NCBI GenBank assembly: GCA_945890595.1
Contig: CAMDCQ010000062.1
Location: 1 to 12,438 of the forward strand
Direction: 5' to 3'
DNA length: 12,438 nt
DNA from: Chitinophaga pinensis
Lineage (GTDB): Bacteria > Bacteroidota > Bacteroidia > NS11-12g > UBA9320
Numbering within the stretch: the stretch's first letter is position 1; each line of letters begins with the position of its first letter. The notes beneath the pieces were generated by a model. That model saw nothing but the letters and a program-made list of their open reading frames with translations. It was not told the DNA's origin and searched no databases. Shown here piece after piece: positions 1 to 6,651 of this stretch. A program made the translations under genes and the position numbers.

Positions 1-2277
1 CTTATCTTGTAGATCAATTTTATTTTGAAACTGACTGTTGATACTCTTAACGGTATTTAGTAATTGATTTTCTAGCCTGTTGTTGTAGTTGGCCTTAACA
101 ATGTTTATTACGATATAGACGGAGAGTAGGAGTCCCATAAGTAAAATGATGGTAAGGGACGTTTGTATTCGTGCACTGAGTAATTTGGAGGTGCCCGGTA
201 AAAAAGAGGTAGCCAGTGGAGCCTCCTTGTCAATCATAAAGTAGGTACCAATGGATATTAGCATGCATATACCAAGAAGCAATGTGATGGTAAATGTAAG
301 GATGGATAACCAAGTCCTAATTCTATTTTCTACTTTAGACATGACCAGGGTATAAGCTCCCTTTTTGTACACACGATGACGGATGCTACCAATAGCAAAA
401 AGGCTGGTGTTATTTCCTTGAGGTGACTTATTGAGTAAGTACGGGAAACTTCCTTTTTGACTAATCAATACCTGATTAAAGTATAAGCCATACGAGTAAT
501 CGTCTAAAGAAATGGTCTCTTCAGATTGTTGATTGGCAAATATTTCTGGGTATAAAAATTCAGATTGAACAACACGAGGCTGCAAGAGAATAAAGGTGGT
601 CCCAAAGTGTCCTTGAAGATTGCAGTTTTCGTATTTTGCAATATATCCGTTCAAGCTTATGGGGTTTTCTATTTGAAAAAAGTACGCACTGGCTGTGCGT
701 GTAGTGTTTGTATTGTAAACACTGTCTAAATCTTGGTACGTGTAGGGATTATTGCTGGCTATAATTTCTTGGTTAGGGCCAAAAGTGTACAGTTTTAGTT
801 TGTATTTTTCGAGGTAATTACTAAAGTATAAATGCTTTATCCTATTTTCTATTTTATCTTTATTGGCAATGAAATCCTGGAAATTGGTTGGCGTAAGAAA
901 TTCTTGCGAAAGTTGGTTTTCAAAAGACTTAAGAATTCGTTCCGCTCGTTGGTCTTTATTATCCATGAGCTCCTGTGCATTTTTTTCTAAAAAGAGTTGC
1001 TGTCGAGCCTGTTGACTTACATAGGCAATGTTGGTAGTAATAAGACTTGTTAATAAAAAGTAAAGGTAAATCGCTGTTTGAACCTTGGGTATACGATAGT
1101 GTAAAAAGATAGCTATTGCTACAAGTAGTACAGGGTAGCTCAGTGAAAGAATGCTTCTGCTTGCATCTAGGTATTGAAAAATAATAAAAACGAGTAATCC
1201 TATAAGAATACCTACCCATGTTGAAGTGTGATGAAGTTGCTCTTTGAGCTTACTATAATAGCACAACAACCACAAGGCAATAAAACTGAGTGCGATAAAT
1301 GCCAATGCCAAAAAGGACAAGGCACTTAGCTCGAAAAGTTTTTCAAAATCAAACGAAATAGAAGATCGCAAGGCGAGTCTTTTGGCAAGGTCAATAAAAA
1401 AATCCGCCAAGAAAAATAAGTAGGAACTTAATATCGGGATGGATAAGGCACTGGGAAGTCTTTTAACCAACTGAATGATCAATATACCAATACAGATTAT
1501 TGCGGCTAAGTGCATGAAAAGCAGTGGGATAAGGTGACTGGCTGCAACAACTTGTATACTCTGATCGGAGAAAAGGTAAAAGTTACTAAAGGCGTAGTGA
1601 AGATGATAAAAGACTGCAATTTGAACAAAGGCAATGCCCGCAATAGCTAGGTACATCAGTATGTCTTTGTTTCGTAAATAAACAAGAGCTAAAAATAATA
1701 AGATATAGGTCGCGATTAGTCCTATGCTTATAAAATCAATTTCTGTTTCTGCTACCTTTACAAATGAAAATACAAGTGAATAAGTAATTTTACGCAGCGT
1801 ACTTAACTCAAAATGGTATCCTCTTATGTGCGGTACTGCATTGCGTAACTTTACATCTGGTTTTCCGTCATTGGCTAGACGAAAAGCAAGGAAAGTATTC
1901 GTAGGATGTTTGAATATAGCGTATAAATCATCTCCAAATAGGTAGATAAGTGGAAAGGTCGTAGCTTGAATTACGGTAGAATCAAGCGCAATTTTATTGC
2001 TGTTCCAATATGTTGCCTGTGTACTGTCGTACTGAAGGATGTACCAGTTTTTCTTTTGATACGCTTTCCCAAAACTTTCAGACTCTTGGCTGAAACCGAC
2101 AGGAACTATGGTTTCAAATATTTCGTCTGACTCAGTTGTTAGTTGGCTAATAAAAAGTGAAAGGTCTTGGGTAATGGTCTCTGCTTTGTTCTCCTTTAGT
2201 GAGGTGACTAGATGAATAACGAGCCACAAACAGAGCGCCGTAACCAATATCCAAGCTATGTGTATACCACGTTTCAA
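1..2277 (-). CDS. Large multi-pass membrane sensor protein, probable sensor histidine kinase (C-terminus beyond left edge)
   Basis: This reading frame stays open for 759 codons and leaves the window without a stop. The start is a TTG at 2277 that overlaps the TGA of the upstream hldD gene. No in-frame ATG occurs until about codon 208, whereas the TTG places a membrane helix at residues 8-24. Visible order: TM helix; extracytoplasmic region about 27-178; a bundle of about eight hydrophobic helices about 183-420; a second extracytoplasmic region about 422-653 beginning with a charged, helical stretch (EKNAQELMDNKDQRAERIL); two more helices about 656-681 and 706-727; then a linker entering the cytoplasm. 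From memory, this layout matches very large Bacteroidota sensor histidine kinases that continue with HAMP, HisKA and HATPase domains. Those domains lie outside the window, so the kinase call is inference from architecture. The ligand is unknown. Confidence 0.75.
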   Translation of the reverse strand, partial: MKRGIHIAWILVTALCLWLVIHLVTSLKENKAETITQDLSLFISQLTTESDEIFETIVPVGFSQESESFGKAYQKKNWYILQYDSTQATYWNSNKIALDSTVIQATTFPLIYLFGDDLYAIFKHPTNTFLAFRLANDGKPDVKLRNAVPHIRGYHFELSTLRKITYSLVFSFVKVAETEIDFISIGLIATYILLFLALVYLRNKDILMYLAIAGIAFVQIAVFYHLHYAFSNFYLFSDQSIQVVAASHLIPLLFMHLAAIICIGILIIQLVKRLPSALSIPILSSYLFFLADFFIDLAKRLALRSSISFDFEKLFELSALSFLALAFIALSFIALWLLCYYSKLKEQLHHTSTWVGILIGLLVFIIFQYLDASRSILSLSYPVLLVAIAIFLHYRIPKVQTAIYLYFLLTSLITTNIAYVSQQARQQLFLEKNAQELMDNKDQRAERILKSFENQLSQEFLTPTNFQDFIANKDKIENRIKHLYFSNYLEKYKLKLYTFGPNQEIIASNNPYTYQDLDSVYNTNTTRTASAYFFQIENPISLNGYIAKYENCNLQGHFGTTFILLQPRVVQSEFLYPEIFANQQSEETISLDDYSYGLYFNQVLISQKGSFPYLLNKSPQGNNTSLFAIGSIRHRVYKKGAYTLVMSKVENRIRTWLSILTFTITLLLGICMLISIGTYFMIDKEAPLATSFLPGTSKLLSARIQTSLTIILLMGLLLSVYIVINIVKANYNNRLENQLLNTVKSINSQFQNKIDLQDK

Positions 2278-3233
2278 TAGGTTTTGTTGGTTTTCAAATA
2301 GTGCTGTACGTAGTCTTCAACTGCATTTTCTAGGCGATAAAATGCTTGAGTGTAACCAGCATCTCGTGTTTTTTGCATGGAAGCCTCTGTAAAGTATTGA
2401 TACTTATCCCGAATGTCTTCTGGAGTAGGGATGTAGGTGACCTTAGGTTCTTGGTTTAGTGCTTTAAAAATAGCATTTGCTAAGTCATTAAATGTGCGAG
2501 CCTCTCCTGTTCCTGCGTTATAAATTCCGCTTTTGCTTTGCGTGTTGTACCAAAACCACATAAGATCTATCAAATCTTTTACGTAAATAAAATCACGAAT
2601 TTGGCCTCCATCCGCGTATTCTGGGTTATGGCTTTTAAAGAGTTGTAAACTGCCATTTTGAGAAATTTGGTTAAAGGCATGCAAGATGACACTTGCCATA
2701 CGGCCCTTATGATATTCGTTAGGGCCAAAAACATTAAAAAACTTTAATCCCACCCAAAAAGGGGGTTTATTTTTTTGAGCTAATGCCCAAACGTCAAAAT
2801 CTTGTTTACTTTGGCCATAAGGGTTTAGCGGTAACAGTGGACTGATATCCATTTGGTCGTCAAAACCATATTCCCCATTACCATAAGTAGCAGCAGAGGA
2901 TGCGTACAGAAAGGGAATAGTATTGGCCGCGCAATAGTTCCATAAAACTTGACTATACTGCACATTAAGTTCGTCAAATACACAGACGTCAAATTCCGTG
3001 GTGTCGGTACGAGCCCCGATGTGAAATACGAAGTCTATACTATGACGATGTATGTCATTTAGAAATATACTGCGATCTATCTTGGCGGTAAATTTTTTTC
3101 CTTCCAGGTTTCTTGCTTTGGCTTGAACATTGAAATCGTCCACTAAAATAAGATCAGTTAAACCTTTTTCATTTAGAAAAGAGACAAAACAACTTCCTAT
3201 AAACCCTGCTGCACCAGTTATGAGTATCGCCAT
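2274..3233 (-). CDS. hldD: ADP-L-glycero-D-manno-heptose 6-epimerase
   Basis: Cytosolic extended-SDR enzyme that epimerises ADP-D-glycero-D-manno-heptose to the L-glycero form, the last nucleotide-sugar step before heptose enters the LPS inner core. The 319-residue protein has the Rossmann motif GAAGFIG at 7-13, the active-site region ASSAATYG at 111-118, and the catalytic YxxxK as Y139-GQS-K143. The signature FNVFGPNEYHKGRMASV lies at 166-182, closely matching the E. coli HldD block, and RDFIYVKD at 213-220 is also typical. Length is normal for the family. I chose the ATG at 3233. A TTG nine bases upstream is in frame, but the ATG puts the first beta strand (MAILITG) at the usual position. 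The stop TGA shares bases with the TTG start of the downstream sensor gene, so the two are probably co-transcribed and translationally coupled. Confidence 0.95.
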   Translation of the reverse strand: MAILITGAAGFIGSCFVSFLNEKGLTDLILVDDFNVQAKARNLEGKKFTAKIDRSIFLNDIHRHSIDFVFHIGARTDTTEFDVCVFDELNVQYSQVLWNYCAANTIPFLYASSAATYGNGEYGFDDQMDISPLLPLNPYGQSKQDFDVWALAQKNKPPFWVGLKFFNVFGPNEYHKGRMASVILHAFNQISQNGSLQLFKSHNPEYADGGQIRDFIYVKDLIDLMWFWYNTQSKSGIYNAGTGEARTFNDLANAIFKALNQEPKVTYIPTPEDIRDKYQYFTEASMQKTRDAGYTQAFYRLENAVEDYVQHYLKTNKTY

Positions 3234-3239
3234 GAAGCA

Positions 3240-3247
3240 CAAAATTA
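3240..3247 (-). promoter_or_regulatory. Putative -7 promoter box for hldD
   Basis: Reading the minus strand, TAATTTTG matches the Bacteroidota -7 consensus TAnnTTTG. Its last base is only 6 bases before the hldD ATG, which would make a nearly leaderless transcript. No TTG -33 element is seen at the usual 18-19 bp spacing, so the call rests on the -7 box alone. Confidence 0.4.
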
Positions 3248-3379
3248 ATCCTATTTCGCGGTGTCTAAAAGTTTAAATCATATTCAAGCGGGCAAAAAGC
3301 TAAAACGTACGCGATGTCCGAGCATACCTCAAACCAAATACTTTATGAGCTGAGTTAAGCTTAGACTTAATCTTTACCT

Positions 3380-3387
3380 TATTTTTG
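3380..3387 (+). promoter_or_regulatory. Putative -7 promoter box for the pterin synthase gene
   Basis: TATTTTTG matches TAnnTTTG and ends 9 bases before the ATG at 3397. The leader would be only a few bases. I see no convincing -33 TTG. With the opposing box at 3240-3247, this 163-bp gap between divergent genes holds both promoters and no other gene that I can see. Confidence 0.45.
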
Positions 3388-3396
3388 CAAAATATT

Positions 3397-3810
3397 ATGG
3401 TATACGTTACCCGAAAGGTTCACTTCAATGGCGCGCACAAGCTTTTTAATCCCAATTGGACGGAGGAACAGAACGACGAGGTGTTTGGCAGATGTGCCAA
3501 TAAGAATTGGCATGGTCATAACTTTGACCTATACGTTACGGTAAAAGGTATTCCTAATCCAGATACAGGATTTGTTATGGATCTTAAAAAACTTAAAGTA
3601 ATACTAGAGGATAAAGTGGTTTCAAAACTAGATCATAAGAATTTTAACCTGGATGTAGATTTTTTGAAAGATGTAATGCCGAGCATAGAAAATATCGTGA
3701 TTAAGATATGGGAGCAGATTGAAAACGAATTGCCTTTAGGTGCCACCTTACATTGTATAAAACTCTACGAAACTGAGAATCAGTATGTAGAGTATTATGG
3801 CTCATTGTAA
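3397..3810 (+). CDS. 6-pyruvoyl-tetrahydropterin synthase / QueD-family protein, Cx5HGH (PTPS-II-like) type
   Basis: Zinc-dependent enzyme of the T-fold superfamily acting on 7,8-dihydroneopterin triphosphate, made from GTP by GTP cyclohydrolase I. The 137-residue protein shows H14 in HFNGAH and H39/H41 in WHGHNF as zinc ligands, C33 as candidate catalytic cysteine, the D79-H80 pair in LDHKNFN, and E125 in LYETEN. This complete set suggests an active enzyme. The cysteine stands five residues before HGH (CANKNWHGH), as in animal 6-pyruvoyl-tetrahydropterin synthases, whereas E. coli QueD has three. The blocks VTVKG, DHKNFNLDV and YETEN also resemble the animal enzyme. The product could therefore be 6-pyruvoyl-tetrahydropterin (biopterin route) rather than 6-carboxy-tetrahydropterin (queuosine route); sequence alone does not settle this. 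I chose ATG 3397 over an in-frame TTG at 3385, because that TTG overlaps the likely -7 box. No other pterin gene is nearby. Confidence 0.88.
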   Translation: MVYVTRKVHFNGAHKLFNPNWTEEQNDEVFGRCANKNWHGHNFDLYVTVKGIPNPDTGFVMDLKKLKVILEDKVVSKLDHKNFNLDVDFLKDVMPSIENIVIKIWEQIENELPLGATLHCIKLYETENQYVEYYGSL

Positions 3811-3819
3811 ATTATTTCT

Positions 3820-4644
3820 CTACTTATTTAGCACATTAAACTGAGCGCCGAAAGTCACATTCCATTGGCTAAAGAAAAAATGCTGTTCTGCACGGTCTTC
3901 TATATGAAACGTCGTTAATACATCTGGCATATTAATAAAGCCTCCTTTTAGCTCAGTTTGGATAAAAAAGTGTTTGTGAAATGTGGCATTAAGGCCGGTT
4001 ACTATGCTCAACCCATAACCAGATAAGTGCCACTGATCTGCTCTTTCAAAGTTCATTAAGGCCACGTTAGTTCGCGGGTAGATTATGCCCGCACCTGCTC
4101 CGGTAACTAGATTTATGGCTAGTTTTGGTCTTATAATTAAATTATCAAATCGACGAATTTCCGCATTGGCGTAATTAAGGCCGTCTGTATGCTCGAAGGT
4201 TAAAAAAGCGGGAGTTAATTGTATGTCGTTGTGAGAATAAGTGCCATTATAGGTAGAATCTATCGTGTTTATAAATCCGTTTATTTCTGTAATTTGGTCT
4301 TGAACCATCACATATTTCATGTGATCCCATCCCAAAGTTATATTGTATTTATCATTTAAAAAGTAGCCTATGCGTAGGTTATATTGAGGAATAGTGAGTT
4401 TATTCAGTTTAAAGTATGGATCCCACTCAAAAGGACTTTGCCTGTCTTTGGCCTGCACATTTGTAAGGGTGAAGTCATAATCGGTTCCTGTAAAGTGAAT
4501 ATCGGAACGGCTAAACCATTCTCTACTGTAACCCCAGTAAAAAAAGAAATCTCCTTTGGTTACAGAGCTAGTAGATTGTGCAGATACCCGTTTTGGAAAC
4601 ACCAAAAAGATCACAGTACAGAGCATTAATATTGTTTTTTGCAT
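3820..4644 (-). CDS. Putative outer-membrane beta-barrel protein, unknown function
   Basis: A 274-residue secreted protein. The start at ATG 4644 gives a Sec signal peptide: K3, a hydrophobic stretch about 5-17, and a likely cleavage after VSA at 20-22. An in-frame TTG 18 bases upstream is rejected because it lies in the likely promoter box. The mature part has alternating polar and hydrophobic/aromatic residues, many Tyr, Trp, Phe and Asn, and several strand-like segments (for example YNLRIGYFL, IRPKLAINLV, FFIQTELKGG, WNVTFGAQFN). This is typical of small Bacteroidota barrels. From memory, segments such as FFFYWGYSREWFSRSDIHF and GWDHMKYVM recur in an uncharacterised conserved Bacteroidota family, which I cannot verify here. 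There are no catalytic motifs. It is monocistronic, divergent from the SDR gene and convergent with the pterin synthase gene 9 bp away. Confidence 0.8.
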   Translation of the reverse strand: MQKTILMLCTVIFLVFPKRVSAQSTSSVTKGDFFFYWGYSREWFSRSDIHFTGTDYDFTLTNVQAKDRQSPFEWDPYFKLNKLTIPQYNLRIGYFLNDKYNITLGWDHMKYVMVQDQITEINGFINTIDSTYNGTYSHNDIQLTPAFLTFEHTDGLNYANAEIRRFDNLIIRPKLAINLVTGAGAGIIYPRTNVALMNFERADQWHLSGYGLSIVTGLNATFHKHFFIQTELKGGFINMPDVLTTFHIEDRAEQHFFFSQWNVTFGAQFNVLNK

Positions 4645-4659
4645 TCGGACGTCTAGCTG

Positions 4660-4667
4660 CAAATATA
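4660..4667 (-). promoter_or_regulatory. Putative -7 promoter box for the outer-membrane barrel gene
   Basis: TATATTTG on the minus strand fits TAnnTTTG and ends 15 bases before the ATG at 4644. A CTG with one mismatch to the -33 TTG lies 19 bases upstream of the box, which is weak support. Confidence 0.4.
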
Positions 4668-4745
4668 AATAGCTGAGTGGTTTTAGCAGGTAAGCAGATT
4701 CAAGGACTTGGTTTTAAAATAAAATAGTGAAGAAGGAACTAGATA

Positions 4746-4753
4746 TATCTTTG
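4746..4753 (+). promoter_or_regulatory. Putative -7 promoter box for the SDR / metallo-hydrolase pair
   Basis: TATCTTTG is a full match to TAnnTTTG. A start of transcription near 4758-4760 would give a leader of about 45 bases to the SDR start at 4803. The first AUG on that RNA, at 4763, opens a 31-codon frame that overlaps the gene. The -33 region has only a one-mismatch TAG at 18-bp spacing. Confidence 0.42.
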
Positions 4754-4762
4754 CGCAGGGAA

Positions 4763-4858
4763 ATGGAGCAGACAGAGTCATACCATCCACAAAAAAAACA
4801 AAATGAGAGTAATAATAACAGGAAGTACGGGCATGGTGGGCCGAAGCACGTTAAATGA
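4763..4858 (+). other. Overlapping upstream small ORF in the SDR leader (31 codons)
   Basis: ATG at 4763 opens a hydrophilic 31-residue frame (MEQTESYHPQ at the start) that passes the SDR start at 4803 in another frame and stops at 4858. It contains the A8 tract 4791-4798. The frame would join the SDR frame exactly if one A were absent. No family resemblance is seen. It could be a leader peptide, a slippage-dependent N-terminal extension, or chance; chance is the most likely. Confidence 0.2.
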
Positions 4859-5465
4859 GTGTCTTAGGAATAAAAATGTAGAGCACGTACTCATTGTAAA
4901 TCGTAAAAGAGTAGGCCTAGTTCATCCTAAATTAACAGAAGTGATACACGCAGATTTTATGGATTTCAGTCCGTTAGTTGATCATTTTAAGGAATACGAT
5001 GCCTGTTTTCATTGTATGGGCGTTAGCTCAATTGGGATGGATGAATCTCAATTTAACACACTAACTTTTGATATCACAAAATCTCTCGCAGATACCTGCT
5101 TTGCAGCTAACTCATCCATAGTAATGAATTATGTAAGCGGAACAGGAACAGACTCCACCGAGAAAGGTAGTACAATGTGGGCTAGGGTAAAAGGCAAAAC
5201 AGAGAACTATATTCTTAATAGGGGTTTTAAAGATGGCTATATGTTTAGATTGGGCATTTTGTTACCCGAAGATGGAATAAAGTCAAGTACTGGCTGGTAT
5301 AGAATTATGTATGTAATCATGGCACCGTTATTTCCCGTTCTACGAAGAATGGAGTCGGTGACGGTAAGTAGTCTCTTTGGTAAAGCAATGATAAACACCC
5401 TATTGTATCCACAATCCAACAAACACCTCGAAAACAAAGATATTAATGCGCTTGCCCATAAATAA
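4803..5465 (+). CDS. Atypical SDR, NAD(P)-binding Rossmann-fold protein
   Basis: A 220-residue protein with an N-terminal Rossmann fold: GSTGMVG at 7-13 follows the first strand MRVIIT. The segment after the second strand, VNRKR at 32-36, has basic residues placed as in NADPH-preferring members. A serine-containing strand YVSGTG at 110-115 and the block WARVKGKTE at 126-134 replace the classical YxxxK motif, as in atypical SDRs of the NmrA/HTATIP2-like group. A hydrophobic, possibly membrane-touching segment (YRIMYVIMAPLFPVL) lies at 166-180. Substrate and reaction cannot be read from the sequence; an oxidoreductase, an epimerase-like enzyme or an NADPH-sensing protein are all possible. The ATG at 4803 puts the nucleotide-binding loop at the normal distance. 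The next gene starts 32 bases after its stop on the same strand, so they are likely co-transcribed. Confidence 0.8.
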   Translation: MRVIITGSTGMVGRSTLNECLRNKNVEHVLIVNRKRVGLVHPKLTEVIHADFMDFSPLVDHFKEYDACFHCMGVSSIGMDESQFNTLTFDITKSLADTCFAANSSIVMNYVSGTGTDSTEKGSTMWARVKGKTENYILNRGFKDGYMFRLGILLPEDGIKSSTGWYRIMYVIMAPLFPVLRRMESVTVSSLFGKAMINTLLYPQSNKHLENKDINALAHK

Positions 5466-5497
5466 AGCTAGATGTTTTTTGCTTTAATAATTCGTAA

Positions 5498-6541
5498 ATG
5501 ACACCCAAGCAATTAGGCGGTAAGCTTACCCCGAAACTCCAAGAAGATTATAGTCGATCGCCGCAATGGAAGGAAGCTAAATTTTATAATTATGAGCGCA
5601 CTGGCGTTGACATTGGTCTGAAAGATGCTCCTAAAATGCTACGAAAATTATTTTTTGACAAAAGTGGTAGAGCGCCAGTCGAACCTTTGCCCATTTTGCC
5701 GTTTGATAAAGAGGCCTTTTTGGCGCCAAGTGAAGAACCTAAATTTAGTTGGTTTGGACATTCGGTGGTTCTTATTCGCTTGAATGGCAAGACCTTACTA
5801 ATCGATCCCATGTTTGGTCCAAATGCTGCCCCAATTGCGCCGTTCAAAGTAAAACGTTTTTCGAGCAACTCCATGGCTATAATAGACCAATTGCCAACTA
5901 TTGATTTGGTGCTACTTACGCATGATCATTATGACCATTTGGATTTAGCAAGTATAGAACTTCTAAAACCTAAGGTGGCCCAGTATTATACAGCTTTGGG
6001 CGTTGCGAGACACTTGGAGCGATGGGGAATAGATGCTAATATGATTAAAGAATTTGACTGGTATGAGTCAGCTTTTTTGAATGAAATAGAAATCACCTTT
6101 ACGCCTTCGAGACATGCAAGTGGTCGATTTATTAATGATCAGTCCTGCTGCTTATGGGGAGGTTGGGCCATTAGGGCAAAAACTGCGCGTATTTGGTTTA
6201 GCGGGGATGGTGGTTACGGAGATCATTTTAAGGCAATAGGTGAGAAACTTGGTCCTTTTGACTTTGCATTCATGGAATGCGGCCAGTACAACACACTTTG
6301 GCATGCCATACACATGTTTCCAGAAGAGAGTGTGCAAGCAGCTCTTGATGTGGGTGTGAAGCGCATTATGGCAGTACATTGGGCTGGTTTTGCTCTAGCA
6401 CACCATCATTGGAAAGAACCTATAAGACGTTTTACAGAAGAAGCTAGAAAGCAAAACGTGCTCTATGCCACACCTAAAATCGGAGAACTATTTACCTTGG
6501 GAAGCAAACCTCCAGAACATTGGTGGGAGGAATACGATTAA
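5498..6541 (+). CDS. MBL-fold metallo-hydrolase, NAPE-PLD / UlaG-like (COG2220-type)
   Basis: A 347-residue, soluble-looking metallo-beta-lactamase-fold hydrolase with no signal peptide. The two-metal site is complete: THDHYDHLD at 141-149 supplies H142, H144, D146 and H147; H206 is in SRHASGR, D237 in SGDGGYG, and H294 in VHWAGF. The N-terminal part WFGHSVVLIRLNGKTLLIDP (85-104) fits the first strands of this family. The spacing and the N-terminal extension of about 80 residues resemble NAPE-type phospholipase D and its bacterial relatives, which cleave a phosphodiester in N-acyl-phosphatidylethanolamine. UlaG lactonases share the fold, so the substrate stays open. The ATG at 5498 follows the SDR stop by 32 bases, implying one operon. 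No terminator was seen after its stop before the separate carbonic anhydrase promoter. Confidence 0.88.
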   Translation: MTPKQLGGKLTPKLQEDYSRSPQWKEAKFYNYERTGVDIGLKDAPKMLRKLFFDKSGRAPVEPLPILPFDKEAFLAPSEEPKFSWFGHSVVLIRLNGKTLLIDPMFGPNAAPIAPFKVKRFSSNSMAIIDQLPTIDLVLLTHDHYDHLDLASIELLKPKVAQYYTALGVARHLERWGIDANMIKEFDWYESAFLNEIEITFTPSRHASGRFINDQSCCLWGGWAIRAKTARIWFSGDGGYGDHFKAIGEKLGPFDFAFMECGQYNTLWHAIHMFPEESVQAALDVGVKRIMAVHWAGFALAHHHWKEPIRRFTEEARKQNVLYATPKIGELFTLGSKPPEHWWEEYD

Positions 6542-6586
6542 GAGGCTAGTATTCATAATTTCTGAGGATTAAGTGCTTATTTTGAT

Positions 6587-6615
6587 TTGGAATGACCTAA
6601 AGTCTGCTATTTTTG
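6587..6615 (+). promoter_or_regulatory. Promoter of the carbonic anhydrase gene (-33 TTG, 18-bp spacer, -7 TATTTTTG)
   Basis: TTG at 6587-6589 (within GATTTGG), then 18 bases, then TATTTTTG at 6608-6615 gives the fullest Bacteroidota-type promoter in the window. Transcription would start near 6620, leaving an A/T-rich leader of about 30 bases before the ATG at 6652, with no Shine-Dalgarno sequence. Confidence 0.6.
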
Positions 6616-6651
6616 CTCGAATTAAAAAGCTAAAATTCTTACACTATTTTC

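Noticed and set aside
959..1219. Minus-strand frame of 86 codons within the sensor gene
   Set aside because: It sits in another frame of the continuous 759-codon sensor sequence, and has no recognisable features.
3355..3370. Small palindrome TAAGCTTA and a TTAAG/CTTAA inverted repeat upstream of the pterin synthase gene
   Set aside because: Arms of 4-5 bp in AT-rich DNA are expected by chance. It lies near the -33 region, so an operator is conceivable but not supportable.
3234..3396. Possible small RNA or riboswitch (for example a queuosine-type leader) upstream of the pterin synthase gene
   Set aside because: No stable stem-loop or aptamer-like conserved core was recognised, and the likely promoter box sits 9 bases from the start codon, leaving no leader.
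4384..4629. Plus-strand frame of 81 codons antisense to the barrel gene's N-terminal part
   Set aside because: The opposite strand encodes a clear signal peptide and barrel strands over the same bases.
5590..5874. Minus-strand frame of 94 codons opposite the metallo-hydrolase
   Set aside because: It overlaps the conserved N-terminal strands of the hydrolase on the other strand, and no motif was seen.
6152..6379. Minus-strand frame of 75 codons rich in His and Cys opposite the metallo-hydrolase
   Set aside because: Its His and Cys residues are the complement of the hydrolase's own conserved codons, and no Cx2C-type metal-binding pattern is seen.
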